DNA of 14,120 nucleotides, taken from the NCBI GenBank assembly GCA_013205415.1, contig JABMMY010000080.1, forward strand, positions 1-14,120, given 5' to 3'. Numbering within the stretch: the stretch's first letter is position 1; every line of letters starts with the position of its first letter. Position numbers and translations under genes: made by a program. This DNA comes from Deltaproteobacteria bacterium (GTDB lineage: Bacteria; Bdellovibrionota; FAC87; UBA2466). The notes below the pieces were generated by a model. It saw only the letters and a program-made list of their open reading frames with translations. It was not told the origin of the DNA and did not search any database. Shown piece after piece: positions 7,701 through 14,120 of the stretch.

Positions 7701-8312
7701 ATGAGCCTTTTAAAACAATTTAGATCGCAAACAAATATTCTGAATTTGCCCAATTGCTTAACTCTACTTAGGATCGTCATGATCCCCTTTTTGGCTCTGC
7801 TATTAAATGCCGACACCGAACAGCTCCCTTTTGATAAAGATACCATGCTCCGATTTTCTACTGGGAAGCTTGCGGCCCTAGTAGTTTTAATCGCAGGGGT
7901 CACCGATTTATTAGATGGTTATTATGCAAGAAAGTGGAAGATAGAAAGTCTCCTGGGGAAATTTTTAGATCCTGTCGCCGATAAATTATTTCTTCTCGTG
8001 GGATTGGTAATGCTTTTAAAATTGGGAAGGGTTGATGCTTGGCTTGTGATTGTACTTTTATCTCGAGAATTTTTAATCACCGCCTTAAGAGCTGTAGCGG
8101 CGGGGGAGGGCCTCATTATTGCTGCCGGCCGCTGGGGAAAGCTAAAATTAATTTTTCAAATGATCGGGTTAGGTTTTTTAATGTGGTACGGAACCGCCTT
8201 TGGGCTTTCGGCGGTTAAGGTGGGAACCTGGATTTTATATATCGCACTTTTTACCTCGTTGTTCTCGGGGTATCACTATCTTCGAGATTTTTTAAGCGCC
8301 CGAAAAAGCTAA
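7701..8312 (+). CDS. pgsA: CDP-diacylglycerol-glycerol-3-phosphate 3-phosphatidyltransferase (PgsA)
   Basis: An inner-membrane enzyme that joins CDP-diacylglycerol and glycerol-3-phosphate to give phosphatidylglycerol phosphate and CMP, the committed step to phosphatidylglycerol and cardiolipin. The 203-residue product has the usual length and about five or six hydrophobic segments. The CDP-alcohol phosphotransferase motif is complete: D72-G73, A76-R77, G86, D90 and D94, with D69 just before it. The N-terminal NLPNCLTLLRIVMIP (15-29) is typical of PgsA rather than of phosphatidylserine synthase. It begins 51 bases after queF with no obvious Shine-Dalgarno before the ATG, and probably ends the protease-barrel-queF-pgsA operon. 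Its stop is 17 bases from the stop of the convergent large TPR gene. Confidence 0.93.
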   Translation: MSLLKQFRSQTNILNLPNCLTLLRIVMIPFLALLLNADTEQLPFDKDTMLRFSTGKLAALVVLIAGVTDLLDGYYARKWKIESLLGKFLDPVADKLFLLVGLVMLLKLGRVDAWLVIVLLSREFLITALRAVAAGEGLIIAAGRWGKLKLIFQMIGLGFLMWYGTAFGLSAVKVGTWILYIALFTSLFSGYHYLRDFLSARKS

Positions 8313-8329
8313 GGGCCAGGTATCAATGG

Positions 8330-11300
8330 CTACAGTGAAGGAAGATTGCTTTCGCTAGAGCCCGAACCCTCTTGAACCCTATTTACATCCTGAATCACCT
8401 GCCTGAAAGTAGGGTCGGTCTCAATATTATTTTGATTTTTAGAATAGTCTTCGATCACCTTTCTTGCCTGCGCCTGCTCCTTGTCGACATCGAGTAAAAG
8501 ATAGGCATAGGAAAGGGTTGCAAAGGGGTCGGAGGCAAAGGTGGTGGCACTAAGAGCCAATGATTCCTTGGCCGCATCAAATTCTCTGTTTTGTAGTTTA
8601 GCAACTCCTAATCCCACACTGGCCATGGCGTCGTTTTTATTTAGGGCAATAGCTCTTTGAAAAAACTGTTTGGCCTGAAAGCCATTGCGATATTTAAGGG
8701 CTACAAAGCCTAGATTGTTTAGCGCCTCTAATGCTGAATCTTTCTCTGCCGCCATTTTAAAATATTCTACTCCCTGTTTTTCCTTTCCCATAAGGGTGAA
8801 TAGCACGCCGAGATTATTTTCAACTTCACTAGATTCCACCCCTCTTGCAAGTAAGGAGAGCCAAGTGACCCTTGCCGCCGTATATTGACCCATGTCGAGA
8901 TAACAAAGGCCCAGTAAATTATGGAGGGCTCGATTATTAGGATCCTTCTGAATGGCGTTTAATACAAAACCTTCGGCCTTTTGTGGATTGATTAATCTCA
9001 AATAGTGAAGGTAACCATAGTTTGTTTTTTTTCCGGTAGTGGTCTCATCTAAGGCCTTTTGTAAAGTCTCTCTTCTTTGCACTCCCAGAAGTTTATAGGT
9101 CAATGGAGTCGGGGCCGATCTAGAATTTTCGCCTGAAAATCCGCTTGACCCCTCAAATAGAACAGGAAGCGAATTGTAGTTGCTGGCAAGAGCTCTCTCC
9201 TGCTGCGAACTATGAAATAGCGCCGCTGAATCAAAGGGGTAGGGGTAGGTGCTTACACTTCCTGCAGGAATTTTACTTTGTGTATTCACATCCATTACCG
9301 CCACTCGGTAGGTGGGCAGGTAAAAGGTTTTTATCGCCGGATAGCGTTCAGGATTAATTTCGCTTCCTAGGGAATAGCACTTGGGTGTCCATTGAGATTG
9401 TAAATTAAATTCTTGGGCGGTATCTAAACATCGTCCCACCAAACTTAATGCCTTTTCATTAAATGGAATCACCATCTGTTTTTTTAATTCGATTCGATAC
9501 TGCTCTAATTGTTCTCCAGTGAGTTCGGCCGGTACCGGTGCTTGAGTAATATCTTGGGCCAATTGTCGGAATGCCAATGAGGTTTTATAAATAGAGCCTA
9601 AACCCCAATCCCCTCCGCCTAATTTTGCCACATGGCTAAACTCCTTTTCTAACTCCTTCACAAGGGCAAGTTTTCTAGCTAAATTAAGATCCAGTTGGCG
9701 CTGAGGCAGTGCTAGTTTTATCCGATAAAATAGTTGCTCTTTTTGAGTCGCAAACCAGAAAAATACCCTGGTAGAGTGTTCAATACCGGCCTTAGTACTT
9801 AATAGGTCCTTCTGAAATTTCTGTGTAATTTTTAACGCCTCCTCCATCAGAGAAACGGAAAGGCCGCCTTTTTGCAAACCCTGTAGCTCAGCAAGCTTTA
9901 GGGTGTGTCCAAGATAATCGGCATAGGAAATTCCTTTTTGCGCTCTGGCTTCATAATAATGTCGAATCAATTTATTTCGATCCCCTTGAGATTCATATAA
10001 TTCTAAAAGATCGGCCACTACGATAGAGGCCTCCTTAGGATATCTATCGATATGGGTTTTCATTACCGCCTCTGCTTTGGTGTAGTTTTTAGATCCCCAA
10101 TAATAGAGACCCGATAGCCGGAGTGCGGTATTCGCCTGCTTTTGTGTAGGAAACTGCATGGCCAACTGCTCATAATAGAGGGCGGCCTTTTCAAAGTTGG
10201 CTAGCGTTTCATAGGTCTTTGCTACCTGAAGAAGTATATTCTCTTTCGATTGGCTATTAGGAAATCGACGTAAGAACCGCTCTTGAATCTCCAAGGAGGC
10301 AAGGGTGTCTCCATGTTTGAAAAAATTAACACTCGCATTAAACAGCGCCTTTTCATGGAGCAGTTCATCTTGGGTTCCGTAGGCCTTGGTATATTCTAAA
10401 TAGGCCTCTGCGGCCTCCTTATAATTTCCCTTTGTCTCAACCAAGAGAATTTTTTTTAGTTCGGCGTGACGGAGGACATCTGCCACATCATTTCTGAAAT
10501 CGGACTTTGTAAATTGTTTAGTGACCAAAAATTTCTGACAGGCCACCACCAGTTTAGAATATTCCTTTTGGCGATTTAGAATATCAAGTATCAGATAACC
10601 CGAACCATAGGAGGTGGTGTGACCGGGATAGTTTTGCACGATATTCCAGAAGCCTTTATAGGCAGCACTAAGATTAAGGTGAGTGTAGTTCAGATATGAA
10701 ATTTTGTAGACCACCTCCATTGTGTCATTGGCTTTGGGAAAATGAGAAATATATTCCTCCCCCACGATTACGAATTTAGATTCTACTGAGGTAAGGGGAG
10801 TTTCTACGGTCTTCTCATCCGACTCCTTTAATCGACTAGTAGTTTTGACCGAAATCTCGCTAATCCCAGCCGTTTTTCTAGCTAGATTCATCTCCTTGTT
10901 TAGAGAATCAAGGGCCGAATGAATCGCCTCTAGTCGCATGTTTCCAGCAAGTGGAGATTTATAGACAAGATAGTAATTATCTGCGGCAGGTAGATATTTT
11001 TGCTGTTTATAAAAAATTTCTGCGAGATAAAACCGAATGGTGGCTGCGTGAATAGTGCCAGGAAAGAAGGTTAAGTATTTTTGATAGAGAGTACTAGCCG
11101 TTTCGTAAAGGGTGTCGTTCTTAGTTTTTTGTCCTTCAGAATGAAATTCTAGGGCATATTTTCGGGCCATTTCCTCGAAGCCGGTCGCTGCACTTTTTAT
11201 GACTGCAGGTGTGGCCGCATTTAATTCATACCAACTCGCCCCTTCCATATAATTGGGAAGTTGAGTAAAAAGACGCTGAACCGCTCGGCTATTATTTCCG

Positions 11301-12358
11301 CTGAGCCGTAGCGATTCAATAAGAGATAGATCATAGTTTGGGTTTTTTGCGCCGTTATTATCCATACCCAAGAGATATTCATTAAATAGAATTGAATTTT
11401 TATAATCTCCCTTTTCCATCGCTAAATTGGCCATCGACTCGACCCCTGTTCTGTGGAACGGATCCCCCTGAGCGCGAAAAAAGGAGATGGCCTCTTCACC
11501 TAAATGGAGTTCGGTTAGGGGAAGGGCAATATCTCTAAGGGCCTCATTTTTTAATCGCATTAAATAGTTGGAATTCTCGGTAGACTCAGATTCAATGATC
11601 GATTTAAAAAGATTCAGCGAGGCCTGATATTTTTGGCCGTTATAGGCGCACCATGCCTTTTTATAGGTGGCATAGTGGAGAGTTTTGGGATCTTTTTTCG
11701 CAATCACCTTATTGAAATAGAGTTCGGCGTCGGAAAATTTATTAGTATCAAAAAAGTAGTCCCCTAGTTGTACCAAGGCCTCATTGTAATATTTTGAGGA
11801 GGGGGACTCCTCTGTAATTCGTTTTAAGAAACCCATCGACTCTTTAATATTGCCCTGGTCTTGACTAAGAATAGCTAGGAAATACATAAATTCTGAGCGC
11901 TTAGGATGAGAGGGATAGCGAGTGAATAGATCCCTGTAAAGAGTTTTAGCCTTTTGTTGCGAGGCCGTAGCCTCTGAGGTGTCTAGTTGGGGAGGGCGAC
12001 CGCCCCCTTTATTTTCTTTATTATAATGGGCGGTCTCTTTTTCAAATTGGGTCTGGGCCTGCGACATCATAAAGTGGTATTCCTCCATATAGAGGCTTCC
12101 CAGTCTGAGGTTTAGTTCCGTTTTTTGATCTACCGATTTCGCCTCTCTAATGAATTTTTTAATATCCTGAATCAGAGTGACCCTTTTCTTATTTAATAGG
12201 GCCTGTTTTTCTACGCTATAGTCGGTGTCAGAATTATATTGCTGTAGTTTTAGGGTGCTTTTTTTCTGTATTTTAATCTTATTAGTAGAGGAGGAGGAGG
12301 CCATCGTGATAGCCCCCATGGAAAGGATGAGTAAAAAAATAGAGTGAAGTTGTTTCAT
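8330..12358 (-). CDS. Very large exported TPR-repeat protein (BamD/YbgF-like repeats)
   Basis: 1342 residues. The N-terminus (MKQLHSIFLLILSMGAITMA, then a Ser run) is a signal peptide with cleavage likely near residue 20, so the protein acts in the periplasm or at the cell surface. From about residue 75 to 880 there are repeated helical pairs of the TPR type that resemble those of BamD and YbgF/CpoB, for example AKTLYRDLFTRYPSHPKRSE (about 136-155) and the pairs that follow. A less repetitive region runs to about 1125, then classical TPRs from about 1130 to 1310 (LHNLLGLCYLDMGQYTAARV and following). Such a solenoid would act as a binding platform. Large exported TPR proteins occur in the gliding and envelope complexes of Myxococcus and Bdellovibrio, but I cannot assign this one to a named component. 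The start has AAGGA 5 bases upstream. It follows the PilZ gene after 8 bases. Confidence 0.85.
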   Translation of the reverse strand: MKQLHSIFLLILSMGAITMASSSSTNKIKIQKKSTLKLQQYNSDTDYSVEKQALLNKKRVTLIQDIKKFIREAKSVDQKTELNLRLGSLYMEEYHFMMSQAQTQFEKETAHYNKENKGGGRPPQLDTSEATASQQKAKTLYRDLFTRYPSHPKRSEFMYFLAILSQDQGNIKESMGFLKRITEESPSSKYYNEALVQLGDYFFDTNKFSDAELYFNKVIAKKDPKTLHYATYKKAWCAYNGQKYQASLNLFKSIIESESTENSNYLMRLKNEALRDIALPLTELHLGEEAISFFRAQGDPFHRTGVESMANLAMEKGDYKNSILFNEYLLGMDNNGAKNPNYDLSLIESLRLSGNNSRAVQRLFTQLPNYMEGASWYELNAATPAVIKSAATGFEEMARKYALEFHSEGQKTKNDTLYETASTLYQKYLTFFPGTIHAATIRFYLAEIFYKQQKYLPAADNYYLVYKSPLAGNMRLEAIHSALDSLNKEMNLARKTAGISEISVKTTSRLKESDEKTVETPLTSVESKFVIVGEEYISHFPKANDTMEVVYKISYLNYTHLNLSAAYKGFWNIVQNYPGHTTSYGSGYLILDILNRQKEYSKLVVACQKFLVTKQFTKSDFRNDVADVLRHAELKKILLVETKGNYKEAAEAYLEYTKAYGTQDELLHEKALFNASVNFFKHGDTLASLEIQERFLRRFPNSQSKENILLQVAKTYETLANFEKAALYYEQLAMQFPTQKQANTALRLSGLYYWGSKNYTKAEAVMKTHIDRYPKEASIVVADLLELYESQGDRNKLIRHYYEARAQKGISYADYLGHTLKLAELQGLQKGGLSVSLMEEALKITQKFQKDLLSTKAGIEHSTRVFFWFATQKEQLFYRIKLALPQRQLDLNLARKLALVKELEKEFSHVAKLGGGDWGLGSIYKTSLAFRQLAQDITQAPVPAELTGEQLEQYRIELKKQMVIPFNEKALSLVGRCLDTAQEFNLQSQWTPKCYSLGSEINPERYPAIKTFYLPTYRVAVMDVNTQSKIPAGSVSTYPYPFDSAALFHSSQQERALASNYNSLPVLFEGSSGFSGENSRSAPTPLTYKLLGVQRRETLQKALDETTTGKKTNYGYLHYLRLINPQKAEGFVLNAIQKDPNNRALHNLLGLCYLDMGQYTAARVTWLSLLARGVESSEVENNLGVLFTLMGKEKQGVEYFKMAAEKDSALEALNNLGFVALKYRNGFQAKQFFQRAIALNKNDAMASVGLGVAKLQNREFDAAKESLALSATTFASDPFATLSYAYLLLDVDKEQAQARKVIEDYSKNQNNIETDPTFRQVIQDVNRVQEGSGSSESNLPSL

Positions 12359-12363
12359 AGTTG

Positions 12364-12368
12364 TCCTT
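12364..12368 (-). promoter_or_regulatory. Shine-Dalgarno AAGGA overlapping the PilZ stop codon
   Basis: On the minus strand AAGGA lies 5 bases before the ATG of the large TPR gene and shares bases with the TAA of the PilZ gene (12367-12369). Ribosomes ending on PilZ would sit on this site, so the two genes are likely translated in step. Confidence 0.65.
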
Positions 12369-12738
12369 ATGTGATCTTAAAAGCGCATTGTAATCTCTCT
12401 TCATAAACTAAGGCCTGAATCGCATCTCGAAACTGGTGTGGGATCGATGTGAATTCAATCGCTAGTCCTGCCTTTTTCCCAGTTTCAATTCTAACGACGA
12501 TTCCCTTGGCTTGAATGGGTGTGGAAAGTCTCGGCGAACGAACTACAATCTTGACCTCAGAGCCCTTGGGAATGTTTTGTAATTGGCTAACGAAACAGCC
12601 ACCGGCACTGAGATTACGGAGTGGAGCCATATAGAGTTCAGCCTCATTATGAATTAACACATCTCCTGCCAGGTCAACGCGAGAAAAGGCTCTGAGTCTT
12701 TGGGGAGAGCTATTTTGTTTTGGATTATTAGGCTTCAT
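12367..12738 (-). CDS. PilZ-domain cyclic di-GMP receptor
   Basis: 123 residues forming a single PilZ domain, a small cytoplasmic beta-barrel that binds cyclic di-GMP and passes the signal to a partner. Both halves of the ligand motif are present: R16-A-F-S-R20 (RxxxR) and N42-L-S-A-G-G47 ([D/N]xSxxG), so binding should be intact. The rest (LRNLSAGGCFV, GLAIEFTSI near residues 92-100) follows the family. There is no extra output domain, so it must act through another protein. It is first in a two-gene operon with the large exported TPR protein 8 bases downstream. Because PilZ is cytoplasmic and the TPR protein is exported, any link between them needs a membrane partner or is only co-expression. 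A good ribosome site, AAGAGGTG (12743-12750), lies 4 bases before the ATG. Confidence 0.9.
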   Translation of the reverse strand: MKPNNPKQNSSPQRLRAFSRVDLAGDVLIHNEAELYMAPLRNLSAGGCFVSQLQNIPKGSEVKIVVRSPRLSTPIQAKGIVVRIETGKKAGLAIEFTSIPHQFRDAIQALVYEERLQCAFKIT

Positions 12739-12761
12739 AAAACACCTCTTAAAATCTAACT

Positions 12762-12790
12762 ATTATTATCCTTGATAAACTCAGTATAAA
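12762..12790 (-). promoter_or_regulatory. Candidate promoter of the PilZ-TPR operon
   Basis: Read on the minus strand, TTTATA (12790-12785) is followed after 17 bases by AATAAT (12767-12762), a five-of-six match to a -10 box. Transcription would start near 12755, giving a leader of about 16 bases that includes the AAGAGGTG ribosome site. The -35 half is only a four-of-six match. Confidence 0.35.
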
Positions 12791-12807
12791 CGTCATTTAC
12801 AAGGAGG
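12785..12807 (+). promoter_or_regulatory. TATAAA box and perfect Shine-Dalgarno before a small reading frame
   Basis: TATAAA at 12785-12790 could be a -10 box on the plus strand, with AAGGAGG at 12801-12807 just after the expected start site near 12797. No good -35 box is visible (ATTATT at 12762-12767 is at the right distance but poor). AAGGAGG is the strongest ribosome site in the window, 4 bases before the ATG at 12812. Confidence 0.35.
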
Positions 12808-12811
12808 CCAA

Positions 12812-12976
12812 ATGGGCCATTCCAGATCTTTAACTAAATTAATCAATGAATACATAGTTCAAAATTATGTCGATTATTGTGGTTATCATTTAATAAATAT
12901 GAATTCATAAAGAGTCTCCAATACTTTTAAGGGCTCTGAAGATGTAGTTCGGCAGATTGTGAAAAAAAACTTATAA
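12812..12976 (+). pseudogene. Small gene interrupted by one in-frame TAA, or a 32-residue ORF
   Basis: This lies in the 320-base gap between the PilZ and VWA genes. ATG at 12812 opens a 32-codon frame starting MGHSRSLTKLINEYIVQNYV and ending at TAA 12908-12910. The same frame stays open for 21 more codons to a second TAA at 12974-12976, encoding RVSNTFKGSEDVVRQIVKKN and a final Leu. That stretch looks like ordinary protein sequence with an amphipathic helical end. Ignoring the first TAA the frame is 53 residues. Together with the perfect AAGGAGG this suggests a small gene broken by a recent nonsense change (TAT or TAC to TAA would do it), or a genuine 32-residue peptide. I recognise no family. 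The rest of the gap (12977-13076) holds only TATTATAAA-like AT-rich sequence that may belong to the promoter of the VWA gene. Confidence 0.35.
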
Positions 12977-13076
12977 GCGGCGTATTATAAAACTAGAAAT
13001 TGAAATGCATGCCGCGCTGTCCGTTAGTTCCACTCCTCTTGCATAGATAACAATAATAATGTGTTGGGAATATTAT

Positions 13077-14099
13077 ATGAAACATTGCGTAAAAATAAGT
13101 TTATGGATTGTGGCTCTTCTTGTCACCGCTAGATGCACCACTAAAGATGGCGTGTACTCTAACGTACTTCGCAGTGATGTCTTTGTGCAGTCCTACAACG
13201 AGCGTAAGTATGATTTTCTTTTTGTATTCGATACCTCAGGTAGTTTTAAGGATCGCAGAGACTACGTGAAGGACAATATGCAGACCTTCTTAAATGTTTT
13301 AAATAGTCGTAAGGCTATCGACTATCAGATTGCTGTGACGACGGTGGATATGTTTGGAGGGGTTGGGCCTGTGCTTCCCGATAGCAAGGGTGTCAGGGGC
13401 CATTTAGTGGCCTCTAGTAGTGGTGTCAAGGTGGTGAAGAGCACCGATGTTAATGCGGCTTTAACCTTTGCCGGTATTATGGAGAATATCGAACAATCCG
13501 ATACCGCTTTTTGGGAGCAGGGATTAGAGGCCGCCTATCAAGCGGTGTTTCAACACGGGGCCGAATTTAGTCGCACAGGGGTTCCTCTTATTATTGTTTT
13601 TATGAGTGACTCCGATGATTGGTCCTGCAAAGAGGAGTGCTGGGGCGTGCAGCCTGAAAATAATACTCATTGGATTAGCCATCCTCTAAGTCGTTACACC
13701 GACTATTTTCAGAGTGTAAAAAATAATGAAAATAGCGAAGTGATGACATTCCCGATCGTAGGTCTTGCCTCTGCGGCTTGTGAAGTTGAATTTGCAGGTA
13801 GCCGATATGTCGCTCTTCAGCAGGCCATGGGAGGATTAAGTTCAAGCGGAAGTGTGTGTAATGCTAATTTAGCCGCGAGTTTTAACGGTGTGGCTCAGGT
13901 GATTGCAGACCGAGGTAATATTTTCAAACTATCGAAAGTTTCAACAGGAACCGGTTTTAGTATTTATGTAGATCAGGAACTCATCTCTTTTGCACCCGAA
14001 AATTATATTTTTGATGAGGCTTCGAACTCTATTATTTTTACAGGTCTAGCTCCTGCAAAAGGGGCTGTGATTGAAGTTATTTATGCTGAGAAAGTTTGA
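13077..14099 (+). CDS. Exported VWA-domain protein, possible lipoprotein
   Basis: 340 residues from the ATG at 13077, preferred over the ATG at 13059 because GGGA lies 7 bases upstream and the product then begins with a normal export signal (MKHCVKISLWIVALLVTARC). C20 could be a lipidated cysteine, but Arg at the position before it departs from the usual lipobox, so simple secretion is possible. A von Willebrand factor A domain follows: FDTSGS gives the metal-site residues D52, S54 and S56; T143 and D178 (in MSDSDDW) are plausible third and fourth ligands. Paired cysteines after it (SCKEEC) suggest disulfides, fitting an extracytoplasmic site. The last 50 or so residues, ending in GAVIEVIY, form a small beta module often seen at the end of VWA proteins in these bacteria. 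Likely an adhesion or protein-binding role. It diverges from the PilZ operon. A T-rich run follows the stop, but the window ends before a terminator can be judged. Confidence 0.85.
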   Translation: MKHCVKISLWIVALLVTARCTTKDGVYSNVLRSDVFVQSYNERKYDFLFVFDTSGSFKDRRDYVKDNMQTFLNVLNSRKAIDYQIAVTTVDMFGGVGPVLPDSKGVRGHLVASSSGVKVVKSTDVNAALTFAGIMENIEQSDTAFWEQGLEAAYQAVFQHGAEFSRTGVPLIIVFMSDSDDWSCKEECWGVQPENNTHWISHPLSRYTDYFQSVKNNENSEVMTFPIVGLASAACEVEFAGSRYVALQQAMGGLSSSGSVCNANLAASFNGVAQVIADRGNIFKLSKVSTGTGFSIYVDQELISFAPENYIFDEASNSIIFTGLAPAKGAVIEVIYAEKV

Positions 14100-14120
14100 T
14101 TTAAGATTTTTTTTTAAAAA

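Noticed and set aside
8313..8332. Terminator between pgsA and the large TPR gene (GCCA/TGGC arms)
   Set aside because: Only four or five pairs around an 8-base loop and no U-tract on either strand.
12288..12301. GAG trinucleotide run, possible phase-variable repeat
   Set aside because: About four units encoding the Ser run just after the signal peptide; too short, and changes in unit number would keep the frame.
12911..12937. Hairpin AGAGTC / GGCTCT as a terminator after the small frame
   Set aside because: Loop of 15 bases, one wobble pair and no T-run behind it; it also lies inside the continued reading frame.
1..14120. Mobile elements, CRISPR, tRNA or rRNA, defence genes
   Set aside because: No terminal inverted repeats, transposase motifs, spaced repeats or tRNA-like TTCGA arms in a foldable context were seen; composition is even across the window.

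Overview
The window looks like chromosomal DNA of a predatory or gliding-type Gram-negative bacterium of the Bdellovibrionota / former Deltaproteobacteria kind. This placement is an inference. It rests on envelope genes that imply an outer membrane (a TIGR03545/TIGR03546-type pair and a beta-barrel-like protein), large secreted TPR proteins with BamD-like repeats, a PilZ protein, and a VWA protein with a C-terminal module common in those groups. Base composition is moderately AT-rich and even throughout. I see no mobile element, CRISPR array, tRNA or rRNA.

Layout. (1) 139-2031 (+): a membrane-anchored TPR protein of unknown role, ending 4 bases from the stop of the convergent gene on the other strand. 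A small imperfect hairpin covers both stops. (2) 4370-2036 (-): a two-gene operon, TIGR03546-like polytopic membrane protein then TIGR03545-like protein, overlapping by 8 bases. The second protein has an N-terminal membrane anchor and an AsmA-like start. (3) 4371-4593: a divergent promoter region. (4) 4594-8312 (+): a probable operon of four genes: a secreted M4/M36-like zinc metallopeptidase with a C-terminal hydrophobic/Arg tail; a beta-barrel-like exported protein that overlaps it by ATGA; queF (queuosine synthesis); and pgsA (phosphatidylglycerol synthesis). (5) 12738-8330 (-): a PilZ c-di-GMP receptor followed after 8 bases by a 1342-residue exported TPR protein, again convergent with pgsA. 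(6) 12739-13076: a divergent intergenic region with overlapping promoter-like boxes and a small reading frame. That frame has a perfect Shine-Dalgarno and reads 53 residues if one in-frame TAA is ignored. (7) 13077-14099 (+): an exported, possibly lipid-anchored, VWA-domain protein with an intact MIDAS motif.

How it fits together. Apart from queF, nearly everything acts in or at the cell envelope: phospholipid synthesis, a possible lipid-handling or barrier pair, exported protease and barrel, and TPR/VWA proteins that probably scaffold extracytoplasmic complexes, with c-di-GMP input through PilZ. The features most worth following up are the interrupted small gene at 12812-12976, the TIGR03545/03546 pair, and the translationally linked protease-barrel and PilZ-TPR pairs.
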